A stretch of DNA of 64,000 nucleotides from Billgrantia desiderata (GTDB lineage: Bacteria; Pseudomonadota; Gammaproteobacteria; Pseudomonadales; Halomonadaceae): assembly GCA_011742915.1 (NCBI GenBank), contig JAAQTN010000006.1, positions 1 through 64,000 of the forward strand, given 5' to 3'. Position numbers and translations under genes: made by a program. Shown one piece after another: positions 28,779-38,015 of the stretch; positions within the stretch are counted from its first letter, which is position 1, and each line of letters begins with the position of its first letter. Under the pieces are notes generated by a model, which worked only from the letters and a program-made list of their open reading frames with translations, did not search any database and was not told where the DNA came from.

Positions 28779-30185
28779 GTGGAAACATTGACAACCATAT
28801 TCGAGGCCATCAACGGCGTGGTCTGGGGTCCGTTGATGCTGATACTGCTGCTGGGGGTGGGTCTCTACCTGCAGCTCGGATTGAAACTGATGCCCATCCG
28901 CAAGTTGGGTACCGGCTTCAAGCTGATGTGGCAGGGGCGGGATGCCAAGCCGGTAGCGGGCGAGGTCAAGAAGGCGGAAGCCGAAGGGGAGATCTCGCCC
29001 TTCAACGCTCTGATGACGGCACTCTCCGCCACCATCGGCACCGGTAACATCGCCGGTGTGGCGACGGCCATTGCCTTGGGTGGCCCCGGCGCGGTGTTCT
29101 GGATGTGGATCACCGCCCTGGTGGGCATGGCGACGAAGTTTGCCGAAGCCGTGCTGGCGGTGCGCTATCGTGAGACCGACAGCACCGGCTACCATGTCGG
29201 CGGGCCGATGTTCTACATCAAGAACGGCCTGGGCAGGAAGTGGCTGTGGCTGGGTGGCGCCTTCGCCTTCTTCGGCGCGGTGGCGGCCTTCGGGATCGGC
29301 AATACCGTGCAGTCCAATTCCGTTGCCGATGCGCTCGACTCGACCTTCGGGATTCCGCACTGGCTGACCGGCGTTGCCATCATGGTGCTGGCAGGGGCCG
29401 TGATTCTCGGCGGCATCAAGCGTATCGCCAAGGTGGCCGGCAAGCTGGTGCCGTTCATGGGCATCGCCTATGTCGCGGCCGGCCTGGTGGTGCTGGTGGT
29501 CAACGCCGGTCAGTTGGGTGAGGCCTTCAGCATGATCTTCTATTACGCCTTCAATCCGCATGCGGCGGTGGGTGGCTTCGCCGGGGCTGCCGTGATGGCC
29601 GCCATTCGCTTCGGGGTGGCACGCGGTATCTTCTCCAACGAGGCGGGCCTGGGCAGCGCGCCGATCGCCCACGCGGCGGCCAAGACCCGCAACCCGGTGC
29701 GCCAGGGCATGATCGCCATGCTCGGGACCTTCATCGACACCATTATCGTCTGTACCATCACCGCGCTGGTGATCCTGACCTCCACGGTGTGGATCGAGGG
29801 TGAAGCGGGGGCTTCGCTGACGGCGCTCTCCTTCGATGCGGCACTGCCTGGCTGGGGCAATCAGATCGTCTCGCTGGCGCTGGCGGTGTTCGCCTTCACC
29901 ACGATCCTGGGCTGGTCGTTCTACGGTGAGAAGTGCTTCCAGTTCCTGTTCGGCACCCGCTCGATCATGCTCTATCGCGTGCTGTTCGTGCTGGCCATCC
30001 CGCTGGGGGCCATGGCGCAGCTCGGTTTCATCTGGCTCATGGCGGACACCTTCAACGCCCTGATGGCCATTCCCAACCTGATCGCTCTGGCCCTGTTGTC
30101 ACCGGTGGTGTTCAAGGTCACGCGCGATTACTTCGACGGCAAGGAGGTGTTGCCGGGCGAGGATCTCGATCACGACAAGGCGTGA
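28779..30185 (+). CDS. AGCS-family sodium:alanine/glycine symporter
   Basis: Inner-membrane amino acid symporter, 468 aa, about ten transmembrane helices. Family motifs include ALSATIGTGNIAGVATAI near residue 90, GPGAVFWMWITALVGMATKFAE near residue 105 and RGIFSNEAGLGSAPIAHAAA near residue 285. The GTG start follows AGAGGGAAG. The position 80 bp before gcvT and divergent from gcvH suggests that it imports glycine for the cleavage system; alanine or serine cannot be excluded. Confidence 0.93.
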   Translation: METLTTIFEAINGVVWGPLMLILLLGVGLYLQLGLKLMPIRKLGTGFKLMWQGRDAKPVAGEVKKAEAEGEISPFNALMTALSATIGTGNIAGVATAIALGGPGAVFWMWITALVGMATKFAEAVLAVRYRETDSTGYHVGGPMFYIKNGLGRKWLWLGGAFAFFGAVAAFGIGNTVQSNSVADALDSTFGIPHWLTGVAIMVLAGAVILGGIKRIAKVAGKLVPFMGIAYVAAGLVVLVVNAGQLGEAFSMIFYYAFNPHAAVGGFAGAAVMAAIRFGVARGIFSNEAGLGSAPIAHAAAKTRNPVRQGMIAMLGTFIDTIIVCTITALVILTSTVWIEGEAGASLTALSFDAALPGWGNQIVSLALAVFAFTTILGWSFYGEKCFQFLFGTRSIMLYRVLFVLAIPLGAMAQLGFIWLMADTFNALMAIPNLIALALLSPVVFKVTRDYFDGKEVLPGEDLDHDKA

Positions 30186-30265
30186 TGGTCCTGCGGTCGA
30201 CGAGGCGCTGCTGGCGCCTCGTTCCGCCTGGCCAAGCCTGTCTCCCAATGTCACGAGGAAACCCC

Positions 30266-31378
30266 ATGAGCGATCTCAAGCGCACACCGTTGTATGACCT
30301 GCATCTTGAACTGGGCGGCAAGATGGTGCCCTTTGCCGGCTACGAGATGCCGGTGCAGTTTCCGCTCGGTGTGAAGAAGGAGCATGAGCACACGCGCAAT
30401 GCCTGCGGATTGTTCGATGTCTCCCATATGGGACAGCTCCTTCTGCATGGCCCCAATCCCGCCGAGGCACTGGAAACGCTGGTTTGTGCCGATATCGTCG
30501 GGCTGCCCCAGGGCATGCAGCGCTATGCGCTTTTCACCGCTCAGGAAGGTGGGATCCTGGATGACCTGATGGTGGCCAACCCGGGGGATCACCTCTATCT
30601 GGTGGTCAATGCCGCGTGCAAGGATCAGGACATTGCCCTGCTCGACATGGGGCTCGACGACGAGCACCGGGTCGAGGTGCTCGACCGCGCGCTGCTGGCG
30701 CTGCAGGGGCCCAAAGCGGCGGACGTCATGCGGCGTCACTGCCCGCAGGCCTGCGAGCTGGTGTTCATGCAGCATGGCCGTTTCGAGCTGGCGGGCGTGC
30801 CCGTGTGGGTCAGCCGCAGTGGCTATACCGGTGAGGATGGTTTCGAGATTTCGGTGCCGGCCGAGGAGGCGGAAGCGCTGGCGCGCAGGCTGCTGGCGGA
30901 GGAGGAGGTCGAGGCGATTGGCCTGGGGGCGCGTGATTCGCTGCGTCTCGAGGCCGGTCTGTGCCTCTACGGCCACGACATCGACACCGAGACCACGCCG
31001 GTGGAAGCGGGATTGGTCTGGGCGATTGGCAAGGCGCGTCGTCATGGCGGTGAAAGGCCCGCCGGATTCCCGGGGGCGGATGTGATCCTGCATCAGGTCG
31101 ATGCCAAGGATCACCGCCGCAAGCGTGTCGGCCTGCTGGGCGAAGGGCGCGCTCCGGTGCGCGAAGGCGCCGATCTATACGACGAGAATGGCCATCACAT
31201 CGGCAGGGTGACCTCGGGCGGCTTCGGTCCCAGCGTGGGCATGCCGGTGGCCATGGGGTACGTCGATGTCGAGCATGCCGAGATCGGCACCACCGTTCAT
31301 GCCGAGGTGCGTGGCAAGCGCCTGCCGATGGTAGTGAGCAAGATGCCCTTCGTGGCACCGGGCTACTACCGCGGCTGA
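30266..31378 (+). CDS. gcvT: Aminomethyltransferase, glycine cleavage T protein
   Basis: Moves the methylene group from the lipoyl arm of GcvH to tetrahydrofolate, releasing ammonia. 370 aa, full length. Family segments: KMVPFAGYEMPVQF near residue 19, CGLFDVSHMGQ near residue 47, RSGYTGEDGFEI near residue 188, and RDSLRLEAGLCLYGHDID near residue 225. ATG 30266 follows GAGGAAACCCC. Gene order transporter-gcvT is separate from gcvH-gcvP, so the gcv genes are split into divergent units. A terminator follows. Confidence 0.97.
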   Translation: MSDLKRTPLYDLHLELGGKMVPFAGYEMPVQFPLGVKKEHEHTRNACGLFDVSHMGQLLLHGPNPAEALETLVCADIVGLPQGMQRYALFTAQEGGILDDLMVANPGDHLYLVVNAACKDQDIALLDMGLDDEHRVEVLDRALLALQGPKAADVMRRHCPQACELVFMQHGRFELAGVPVWVSRSGYTGEDGFEISVPAEEAEALARRLLAEEEVEAIGLGARDSLRLEAGLCLYGHDIDTETTPVEAGLVWAIGKARRHGGERPAGFPGADVILHQVDAKDHRRKRVGLLGEGRAPVREGADLYDENGHHIGRVTSGGFGPSVGMPVAMGYVDVEHAEIGTTVHAEVRGKRLPMVVSKMPFVAPGYYRG

Positions 31379-31412
31379 CGCTTTCACACTGTATTTATAC
31401 CGTTATCTTGCC

Positions 31413-31443
31413 AAGGGCCACCGCAGTCGATGCGGTGGCCCTT
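31413..31443 (+). terminator. Terminator after gcvT
   Basis: A 13-bp stem pairs AAGGGCCACCGCA (31413-31425) with TGCGGTGGCCCTT (31431-31443), loop GTCGA. The tail is GTCGTTCCG, short in T. Confidence 0.7.
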
Positions 31444-31455
31444 GTCGTTCCGAGC

Positions 31456-31500
31456 CCCCAAGGTCTCGTAGATTTCGAAGATCGCGTCGAGGCCTTGGGG
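31456..31500. terminator. Long-loop inverted repeat between gcvT and yjbH
   Basis: CCCCAAGGTCTCG (31456-31468) pairs with CGAGGCCTTGGGG (31488-31500) at 12 of 13 positions, loop of 19 nt. It lies between convergent genes and may terminate the minus-strand yjb operon. Confidence 0.4.
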
Positions 31501-31529
31501 GAGGCAGTCAATCCGGGCTCGTGGCAAGC

Positions 31530-33647
31530 TCAGCGCATCAGTTCGGCGTGTTCCTCCCAGTAGCGTCCCATGCTGCGCTCCCCGGTCAGGTCGAACAGCG
31601 ACTGACGCCGGGCCAGCTGGGCGCCGCCATCCCGCGTGAGTGGTCGCCAGGCGATCTGGGCCCGCTGACGGGTGGAGCGCACGAAGAAGGCATCCAGCGG
31701 CAGCGAGAGATAGACCCCCTTGTCGAAGCTGCCTTCGCCGAAGTCGCTGCCGGCATCGGTGAAGGTGGCCCAGCCGCCCAGGCGAATACCGGAGTCGAAC
31801 TCCCGGGAGACGTCGAAGGTGACGCCGAGATCGCCCGCCAGGTAGCGCCCGACGCTGACCTTGGCCAGCATGTCTTCGAAATCCGTCTGCCAGTACCCCG
31901 TGAGGTGGCCGGTCCAGGTACTGTAGTCGCGCATGCCGAAACGCTGGTCGAACTCCCGCTGCTTGACCCAGTTCACGTCGAGGCCCAGCGCCACGTCACT
32001 GTTGAAGGGGCGGTAGAGCAACTCACCCCCAGCGCCGGCGAACATGGTCTCGAGCAGACCGCCATAGCCCATGGCGTACCAGTCGTTGCCGAGCTTGGCA
32101 GTATGGGTGTATTGCAGGTTGGTGATGCCGATGTCGGTCTCGGCCAGATAGTCGCCGATATGGGTCCTGACCCGCGGCAGGTCCGAGGGGCCGATGTAGT
32201 GGTACTTGTCGAGATTGTCGTCCACCGTGTAGGTCAGCGTGGCCGACAGCCAGTCGTTGCGCCCCAGCCGATACTCGCTGTCGAAGCTGGCCGAGAGGCG
32301 GTAGAGGTAGCCGTCGGGACCGCCGAAGTTCTGCTCCAGCTGTGGCTCGATGCTGTAGGAGAAGCCTCGCGGGGTGGTGTCATGCAGCAGCTCACCCTGG
32401 ACCGGCTCATGGCCGGCATGCGCATAGAGGCCGTGCCGGTAGCCAACGGTTTCGGCGCTGGAGACAGCGGCGGCAGCGAGGGCGTGACGGTCGTGAACGC
32501 TTTCGCGCAGGGGCATTCCGCGCTCGTGCCAGCGGAAGCGCAGGGTGTCGATGTCGTCGCCGAGATGGTTGTGCAACAGGCGCCCGGCGCGGTACTCGCT
32601 TTCCGCGAGCGAGGGGTAGCGGGTGGGCTCGCCCTCGATGACGACACTGTTGTCGGCCTGGTAGATGCGGTAGACGCCGATACCGGCGTTGGTGTCCAGC
32701 TCGCTGCTGAGTCCACTCCAATCGCTGCTGTTGGCGGCAGGCGGTTCGCCGATCTCCGCCGGGAGCGGGTCGCGCTTGAGCTGGGAAACGCCGGCAAGAT
32801 TGGTGCTCACGCTGATACCGAGCATGGCGGTGTTGCCGCGTTGCCAGCCGGCTTTGAGTTCGACGTTGTCGCTGAGCTGCAGGCGAGCGCCCAGATTGAT
32901 CCGTGAATCCTGCTCCTGATGGTTGCGCTGGGGTTCGCGCTGGTAGTCGTTGCCTTCGACCTCGAGCTGCAGCACCAATGGGCGCCACGGCGTTTGATAC
33001 TCGATGCCGCCGAACAGAGCGCTGCGGCCGCTGAACAGGCTACCCAGGTTCACGCTGCCGCCGTCGCCGCCCGAAGTGAACCCGGAGCGTCGCTCGAAAC
33101 GGTCGTCGATTCGGCTCAGGGGGTTGGTGAAATCCTCCTGATTGCCGAGGTAGCCCCAGCCGATGCCCAGCGTGAAGTCGAAGTCGTGCCAGCGCTTGCT
33201 GGCGACGAGGTACTCGCCAGCAAACAGGCCGGTGCCGCCGATGTCGCGAGCGCCGACCGCAATCTGCGGCCAGTATCGATCCTCTTCGCGCAGACGCAGC
33301 TTGACGTCGACGCCCTTGTCCAGGTTGTTGCGGTCGCCGCGGGCGGCCAGGTAGCGGCGATTCTCCACCTCGACGTAGCGAAATCCCGCTTCGAGCCACT
33401 CGGTGGGCTGGAAGAACAGGCTGTAACGGCGGTAAGGCGCGGTGCGCGACATCGAGAAGGCAAAGCCACCCAAGGGCGCCATGCGGGCCGTCGGGGTCTG
33501 CATGATCCCCACACCGCCGAAATCGCCTTGGCCCGTGCCCAGGCGTGGCTGGGTCGAGTCGGCGACGGCAGCGGCGGGCAGCGTTGTCGCCATGATGGCC
33601 AGAGCAAGTGAGGTGAGACGCAGCGGATGCGCAGTGGGGCGCTTCAT
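31530..33647 (-). CDS. YjbH/GfcD-family exopolysaccharide outer membrane protein
   Basis: A 705-aa exported protein of the YjbH (GfcD) family, a predicted outer-membrane beta-barrel working in exopolysaccharide or group 4 capsule secretion. Signal peptide (about 1-29), then GGVGIMQTPTARMAPLGGFAFS and a long run of alternating beta strands rich in aromatic residues (RYSLFFQPTEWLEAGFRY, DYSTWTGHLTGYW). It is the last gene of the minus-strand yjbEFGH-like operon and overlaps yjbG by 4 nt. Homologues lie next to wza-type genes in gfc operons, as here. Confidence 0.88.
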   Translation of the reverse strand: MKRPTAHPLRLTSLALAIMATTLPAAAVADSTQPRLGTGQGDFGGVGIMQTPTARMAPLGGFAFSMSRTAPYRRYSLFFQPTEWLEAGFRYVEVENRRYLAARGDRNNLDKGVDVKLRLREEDRYWPQIAVGARDIGGTGLFAGEYLVASKRWHDFDFTLGIGWGYLGNQEDFTNPLSRIDDRFERRSGFTSGGDGGSVNLGSLFSGRSALFGGIEYQTPWRPLVLQLEVEGNDYQREPQRNHQEQDSRINLGARLQLSDNVELKAGWQRGNTAMLGISVSTNLAGVSQLKRDPLPAEIGEPPAANSSDWSGLSSELDTNAGIGVYRIYQADNSVVIEGEPTRYPSLAESEYRAGRLLHNHLGDDIDTLRFRWHERGMPLRESVHDRHALAAAAVSSAETVGYRHGLYAHAGHEPVQGELLHDTTPRGFSYSIEPQLEQNFGGPDGYLYRLSASFDSEYRLGRNDWLSATLTYTVDDNLDKYHYIGPSDLPRVRTHIGDYLAETDIGITNLQYTHTAKLGNDWYAMGYGGLLETMFAGAGGELLYRPFNSDVALGLDVNWVKQREFDQRFGMRDYSTWTGHLTGYWQTDFEDMLAKVSVGRYLAGDLGVTFDVSREFDSGIRLGGWATFTDAGSDFGEGSFDKGVYLSLPLDAFFVRSTRQRAQIAWRPLTRDGGAQLARRQSLFDLTGERSMGRYWEEHAELMR

Positions 33648-34459
33648 TGGGCGGCGTCTCCCGCTGTGGTTTGCTGAGCCGTGGTTCGCTCAGTCGAGGT
33701 GTGCCCGGCAGACGGCAGCGTGAGGGGGCGGCAGGCATCGCTGGGCAGCCGTGTGGTCAGGTAGTTGGGCAGGGTGCGATTGACCCAGGCGGCTTCCTGA
33801 ACGGGGTCGGGAAATATCAGCACCACTCGGCTACCGGCCGCCAAGGGCAGGTTGCCGGCGTTCCATGCCGCCACGCCAACCCGGTGAGGGGCTCCTTGAG
33901 GCGGGATCACCCACGCCTCGTCGGCTGCGGACCAGTGGCGCCGGGGGCGCTCGCGCAACAGGTCGCGCAGGTCCATGCCGGGCTGCCAGCGTTGACGAGT
34001 GATGCCGTCGAAATGCCAGAACTCGACCCAGTCGGGCAGGGCGCAGGTGCCCGCGGCGGCAAGCGAGTCCAGCGCGGGGTCGTGACGCGGCGAGGCCAGC
34101 AGGGCGGCCAGATCGGCTCGAGCCGGTGTGCGACTGGGATGTGCCTGCAGTGCTTCGATGCGGGCTCGCCATTCGCGCAGCCCTCGCGCGACTTCCGCAT
34201 GGCCTGCCAATGCATGCCAGTCGGCCAATGTGGTCAGCTCTTCCCCAAGCCGTAGGCCCTGATGCCGCTGTGCTTCACGGTCGACGCGAAGCAGGTAGTA
34301 GGCAAGGGCAGACGCCTCGGGCTGCGTCGGTTGCTCCAGCCACAGGTGTGAAAGTGTCGGCGTGTCGGCCTTGGCGGCCAGGGACAAGGTCAGTACCAGC
34401 AGTGTGCCCAGGCTGGTGATGCGCCAGTGGCTGGCGCGGGTGTGGTGACGTCGGGTCAT
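33644..34459 (-). CDS. YjbG/GfcC-family capsule biosynthesis protein
   Basis: A 271-aa periplasmic protein with a signal peptide (about 11-32) and the GfcC-like region: RVDREAQRHQGLRLGEELTTLADW, GITRQRWQPGMDLRDLLRERP and PLAAGSRVVLIFPD. In E. coli, GfcC is a soluble periplasmic protein required for group 4 capsule assembly. ATG 34459 is the start in front of the signal peptide; the open frame upstream overlaps yjbF. Its stop overlaps the yjbH start (ATGA), indicating coupling. Confidence 0.85.
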   Translation of the reverse strand: MTRRHHTRASHWRITSLGTLLVLTLSLAAKADTPTLSHLWLEQPTQPEASALAYYLLRVDREAQRHQGLRLGEELTTLADWHALAGHAEVARGLREWRARIEALQAHPSRTPARADLAALLASPRHDPALDSLAAAGTCALPDWVEFWHFDGITRQRWQPGMDLRDLLRERPRRHWSAADEAWVIPPQGAPHRVGVAAWNAGNLPLAAGSRVVLIFPDPVQEAAWVNRTLPNYLTTRLPSDACRPLTLPSAGHTSTERTTAQQTTAGDAAQ

Positions 34460-34473
34460 GCGCGTTCTCTTCG

Positions 34474-35223
34474 TCACGGCGATGCATCGTCGTCGAACAG
34501 GGTCACCTGCTCGGCTTCGCTCGCAGTGTTCTCGGCATCGCTCCACCAGGGCCGTGCTACCTGCCACTGCAGCCGTTGCCCCTTGGGCCAGAGCGTCATG
34601 TCACCCCCCCAGATCCACTGGGTTCCCGGCTGGCGCCAGAACACCCCGCGGCTATTCGTGCTGCTGCCCTGCCAGTCGAGTCGCTCCGTGCAGCGCTCGA
34701 GTGTGATTCGAGTCAGTGGCATATCGACCGGCTCGGGCGGCTCACAGTCGAGCGTTGCCTGCGCCACGTCCTGCCACTCCCGGCCGTCGCGGTCTTGCCA
34801 GTGAGCGTGCACCCGGTAACGCTGTGGGTCATCGTCGGCGGAATGCCAGCGCCCCAGCAGCACCTCCTCGAAGCCAGCCGTGCTGACGGGCAAGCCGTCA
34901 CGCAGATGCAGCGTGGCGCGGTCGCCCGCCTGCCAGTAGGTGTCCCGTCCGTGCTCGCCGGTGCGGTGCGCCATGATCAACAGCGCCCGATTGCCTTGCT
35001 GTTTCGCTATCAGCGACGCATAGGGCAGGGTTTCCGCGCGCGCCTCCAGGTCCCGGGCCGGCTGGTTGCCCAGCAGCGTCTCTCCCAGCGGTGAGAGCTG
35101 GCCTTGAGCGCAGGCCGTCAGGCTCATCAGCATGCCTACCCACAGCGAGTATCGAAGCAGGACCGCCTGGCGGCGGTCCTGGTTCGGCACACGAGAGTCT
35201 CGGTACCGTCTGTGTCGGCCCAT
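34474..35223 (-). CDS. YjbF/GfcB-family lipoprotein
   Basis: A 249-aa protein with a long basic N-region and lipobox LTAC (Cys near residue 38), then the YjbF-like domain with SLIAKQQGNRALLIMAH, FEEVLLGRW and WIWGGDMTLWPKGQRLQW near its end. YjbF/GfcB are outer-membrane lipoproteins of exopolysaccharide operons. ATG 35223 shares one base with the stop of yjbE; the frame is open further upstream only in overlap with yjbE. It is the second gene of the yjbEFGH-like operon. Confidence 0.85.
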   Translation of the reverse strand: MGRHRRYRDSRVPNQDRRQAVLLRYSLWVGMLMSLTACAQGQLSPLGETLLGNQPARDLEARAETLPYASLIAKQQGNRALLIMAHRTGEHGRDTYWQAGDRATLHLRDGLPVSTAGFEEVLLGRWHSADDDPQRYRVHAHWQDRDGREWQDVAQATLDCEPPEPVDMPLTRITLERCTERLDWQGSSTNSRGVFWRQPGTQWIWGGDMTLWPKGQRLQWQVARPWWSDAENTASEAEQVTLFDDDASP

Positions 35224-35543
35224 CAGCGCGTCCCGGTAGCCGTTCCGGTTCCGGTACCTGTGCCGGCGGCAATCACCACGCCGATGCCGGCGGCACCGCG
35301 ATTCACGGCGCCGGCAAGCGCCTGGCCGGAATTGCCCGGGGCAGCCCCGGCCGCACCGCGACCTGTCGCGAGTCCGCCGCTGGCAACGGCGCCAGGTGCC
35401 GGCGTGTTGGCCGAGTTGCCAGGAGCCCCCTGGGTGCCTTGCGGCAATGTGGCCTGCTGCGCCAGCGCCAAGGGCGCAAGGGCGAGCAAGGCCACGCCCG
35501 CCAGGGCGGCGGCATGATGCCTGGCCATCTTCAGTGAGTGCAT
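35223..35543 (-). CDS. YjbE/GfcA-like small secreted Gly/Ala/Thr-rich protein
   Basis: A 106-aa protein with a clear signal peptide (cleavage after ALAQ, about residue 29) and a low-complexity mature part rich in Ala, Gly, Asn and Thr, ending in GTGTGTGTATGTR. The E. coli YjbE and GfcA have the same character, including a Thr/Gly-rich tail, and also come first in the operon. The molecular role is unknown. The ribosome binding site GGAGAAGGAA lies just upstream of ATG 35543. A 7-bp hairpin at about 35637-35656 lies in the leader. Confidence 0.75.
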   Translation of the reverse strand: MHSLKMARHHAAALAGVALLALAPLALAQQATLPQGTQGAPGNSANTPAPGAVASGGLATGRGAAGAAPGNSGQALAGAVNRGAAGIGVVIAAGTGTGTGTATGTR

Positions 35544-36347
35544 AGTGTTCCTTCTCCTTTGTTGCGCCGGGCTCTTCCGGCGGGACGAATGGCCGGAGAG
35601 TGCACCCCGTGAATAAATCGGGATGGACTGCCCGGCCTGCCTGCGAGGGCAGGCAATGCAAAAAAAACTTAATGATAATTGGCCGGCGAGTCCTGTCTGT
35701 GCTGGGCGTTAAGGATATGGGGAGAAATAAATAACTCAATACCTTTTGTGTTTGAAGAAACCAAGATTTTTCTTCTGTTTCTAAAGTAACAAGAAATGTA
35801 AAAAAATGTATAAATTGGCTTTTGGATGATGACAAGCCCCAAAAAAGAGGTATTCTGGCCTTCACTCAAGGGGGCGCCTTACATGGACGAGAGGACCCTG
35901 CACCTCATCTAGGCTTCTTAGGTTGTCATTGCGCCACGGCTAATGCTGTGGATTATTTTTTATCTAAAATCAATCACTTGTAGTGGCCTCGGGGATTGCC
36001 GCATAACTTCGTGGCGGTAGCGTGTCTGCAGAAGTGCAAGAAATTAAAGGTCCTGGCTAGCCAAAGTGTATTTTGTTGTCGGTAAATGAAGGCAGGCTTG
36101 TGGAATCTTTACGACAGTGTAAGGGTGGGGTTGTCGCTAGATTTAGACATGCTGTGTCGTGAGAAACTGTCATGTCGATATTGATGAGTCGATATGCGTG
36201 AAGCCGCTTTGTTCTTCTTTGTGTCACTGAATGGAGACGCGGTGGAATAAAATAAGAGACATATAGAGGCTCGCTAAAGCGACAAATTCGAGACAAATAA
36301 AAGTCAAATGGGCAGGGCGGGTTAATTTGGCCATGCGAGAACAGTCA
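35544..36347. other. AT-rich divergent control region of the capsule locus
   Basis: About 800 bp without a convincing gene, clearly richer in A and T than its surroundings, especially 35655-35860 and 36040-36330. It separates yjbEFGH from wza and must hold both promoters. The exact RfaH ops element lies at 36013-36024, with a possible promoter TTGTAG (35978-35983), 18 nt, CATAAC (36002-36007) just before it. Short reading frames on the minus strand (35669-35869 and 36057-36296) show no family resemblance and were not called. Confidence 0.6.
36013..36024 (+). promoter_or_regulatory. RfaH ops (JUMPstart) element
   Basis: GGCGGTAGCGTG is an exact copy of the ops consensus. It pauses RNA polymerase and recruits the NusG paralogue RfaH, which suppresses Rho termination in long polysaccharide operons. 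It lies on the coding strand of the wza operon, about 320 nt upstream of the first gene, the usual arrangement. rfaH itself is not in the window. Confidence 0.85.
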
Positions 36348-37484
36348 ATGAAGCATTATTCCTTGCGTACGCGAATGAGCCGTGTGCTCTTGTCCTGCAG
36401 CGTGTTGCTCATGGGGGGGTGCGCCTTTGCCCCCGGTGGCCACATCGACTATCGCACGGACGCAGCGCCCATCGATGATCTGGTCGACATCGAGCCGATC
36501 ACCTTTGGCCTGGTGCGAGCGCTGCGGCAGGAGCGTCGGCAAGTCGAAGATTTCAGCAGGGGCGGCGAGGCGCTGCAGCAGGACATCGATGGTTACGACT
36601 ACTACATCGGCAAGGGCGATGTGCTCACCGTCATCGTCTATGGCCATCCGGAGCTGACCATCCCCGCCGGTGGGGAGCGCAGCGCTGCCGAGTCGGGCAA
36701 CACCGTGCACAGCGACGGCACCATCTTCTACCCCTTCATCGGCCGGATCCCCGTGGAGGGACGCACAGTGCGGGAGGTGCGTGACGTCATCGCCCGCGGC
36801 CTCGAGCCCTATGTGGCCATGCCGCAGGTCGAGGTGCAGGTCGCCCAGTACAACTCGCAGCGGGTCAATGTGACCGGTGCGGTAGCCGACCCCGGTCCGC
36901 TGCCGATCCGCAACGTGCCGCTGACCGTGCTCGATGCCATCAGTCAGTCCGGCGGTCTGGCGGACCACGCCAACTGGCATGACGTGCTGCTGACCCGTGA
37001 TGGTGAGGAGATCCGCCTTTCGCTGCATGACATGCTCAACCGTGGCCGGCTCGACCGAAACCTGCTGCTGCGGGCCGGTGACGTGCTCCACGTTCCCGAC
37101 AACAGCGATCAGAAGGTCTATGTCATGGGCGAGGTGCGCGAGCCGCGAAGCCTGGCCATGGGGGCGAACCGCTTGACGCTGACCGATGCGCTGTCCGAAG
37201 CCGGCGGCATCAACGAGGGCAATGCCAACGCCTCGGGGATCTTCGTCATCCGCCGGGCGCCGGAGGAGAGCGACAAGCTGGCCACGGTGTATCAGCTCGA
37301 CGCCCGCAATGCCACGGCACTGATGCTGGGCGCCGAGTTCGCCCTCGAGCCCACCGACGTGATCTACGTGACGACGACACCGCTGGGCCGCTGGAACCGC
37401 GTGGTGCGCCAGATCCTGCCCACCGTCAGCAGTATCTACCAGACCACCCGCACCGGGCGTGAGCTGGAACGGATCGGCGAGTAG
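36348..37484 (+). CDS. wza: Wza/GfcE outer membrane polysaccharide export lipoprotein
   Basis: Octameric channel carrying capsule across the periplasm and outer membrane. 378 aa: lipoprotein signal with lipobox MGGC (Cys near residue 24), a polysaccharide export domain beginning YDYYIGKGDVLTVIVYGHPELTIP near residue 79, and two SLBB domains (NVPLTVLDAISQSGGL and NRLTLTDALSEAGGI). The end SRWN-like LGRWNRVVRQILPTVSSIY resembles E. coli Wza. ATG 36348 places the signal peptide correctly; ATG 36333 and TTG 36327 are alternatives, all with weak ribosome binding sites. Confidence 0.95.
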   Translation: MKHYSLRTRMSRVLLSCSVLLMGGCAFAPGGHIDYRTDAAPIDDLVDIEPITFGLVRALRQERRQVEDFSRGGEALQQDIDGYDYYIGKGDVLTVIVYGHPELTIPAGGERSAAESGNTVHSDGTIFYPFIGRIPVEGRTVREVRDVIARGLEPYVAMPQVEVQVAQYNSQRVNVTGAVADPGPLPIRNVPLTVLDAISQSGGLADHANWHDVLLTRDGEEIRLSLHDMLNRGRLDRNLLLRAGDVLHVPDNSDQKVYVMGEVREPRSLAMGANRLTLTDALSEAGGINEGNANASGIFVIRRAPEESDKLATVYQLDARNATALMLGAEFALEPTDVIYVTTTPLGRWNRVVRQILPTVSSIYQTTRTGRELERIGE

Positions 37485-37493
37485 GAGCAAGCG

Positions 37494-37952
37494 ATGTTTC
37501 AGGACCTTCTGGTGGTGTGTACCGGCAATATTTGCCGCAGTCCGGTGGGGGCGGCGCTGCTCGATCAGGCATTGCCCGGGCACCGGGTCGCTTCCGCTGG
37601 CCTGGGGGCGCTGGTCGGTCACCCGGCGGATGCTACCGCTGCATGGCTGGCCGAGGCCGATGGGCTCGATCTCTCCGCGCACCGCGCACGTCAGATCGAT
37701 GCCGAGATGGTCAGGCAGGCCGACTTGATTCTGGTGATGAGCGAGGGCCAGCGCATGGCTGTCGCAGAGCGCTTTCCCTTTGCCACCGGCAAGACCATGC
37801 GCTTCGGGCGCTGGCTGCCCGGCGTGGCGGGTGACGGGGATGACATCCCCGACCCTTATCGCAGGAACGAAGAGGTCTTCGTGCGCGTACATCGTCAGCT
37901 GACCGAGGCGGCGCGTCTGTGGCAGGCCCGTCTGGCTAGTCCGGCTGGCTAG
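37494..37952 (+). CDS. wzb: Low-molecular-weight protein tyrosine phosphatase Wzb/Etp
   Basis: Removes phosphate from the tyrosine kinase Wzc so that polymerisation can cycle. 152 aa; the P-loop CTGNICRS lies near residue 9 and the general acid loop DIPDPYRR near residue 121, both intact. It lies 9 bp after wza with the GGAGCAAGCG site before ATG, and 63 bp before wzc, the standard wza-wzb-wzc order. Confidence 0.96.
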   Translation: MFQDLLVVCTGNICRSPVGAALLDQALPGHRVASAGLGALVGHPADATAAWLAEADGLDLSAHRARQIDAEMVRQADLILVMSEGQRMAVAERFPFATGKTMRFGRWLPGVAGDGDDIPDPYRRNEEVFVRVHRQLTEAARLWQARLASPAG

Positions 37953-38015
37953 TCCGTCTGGTCTGGATAGCCTCGCGAGGCTGACGCGAACGACCACCTT
38001 CACACCAGGGATTCC

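Noticed and set aside
35669..36296. Two minus-strand frames in the AT-rich capsule spacer
   Set aside because: Short, no family resemblance, and one lies across the wza leader; more likely chance frames in AT-rich DNA.
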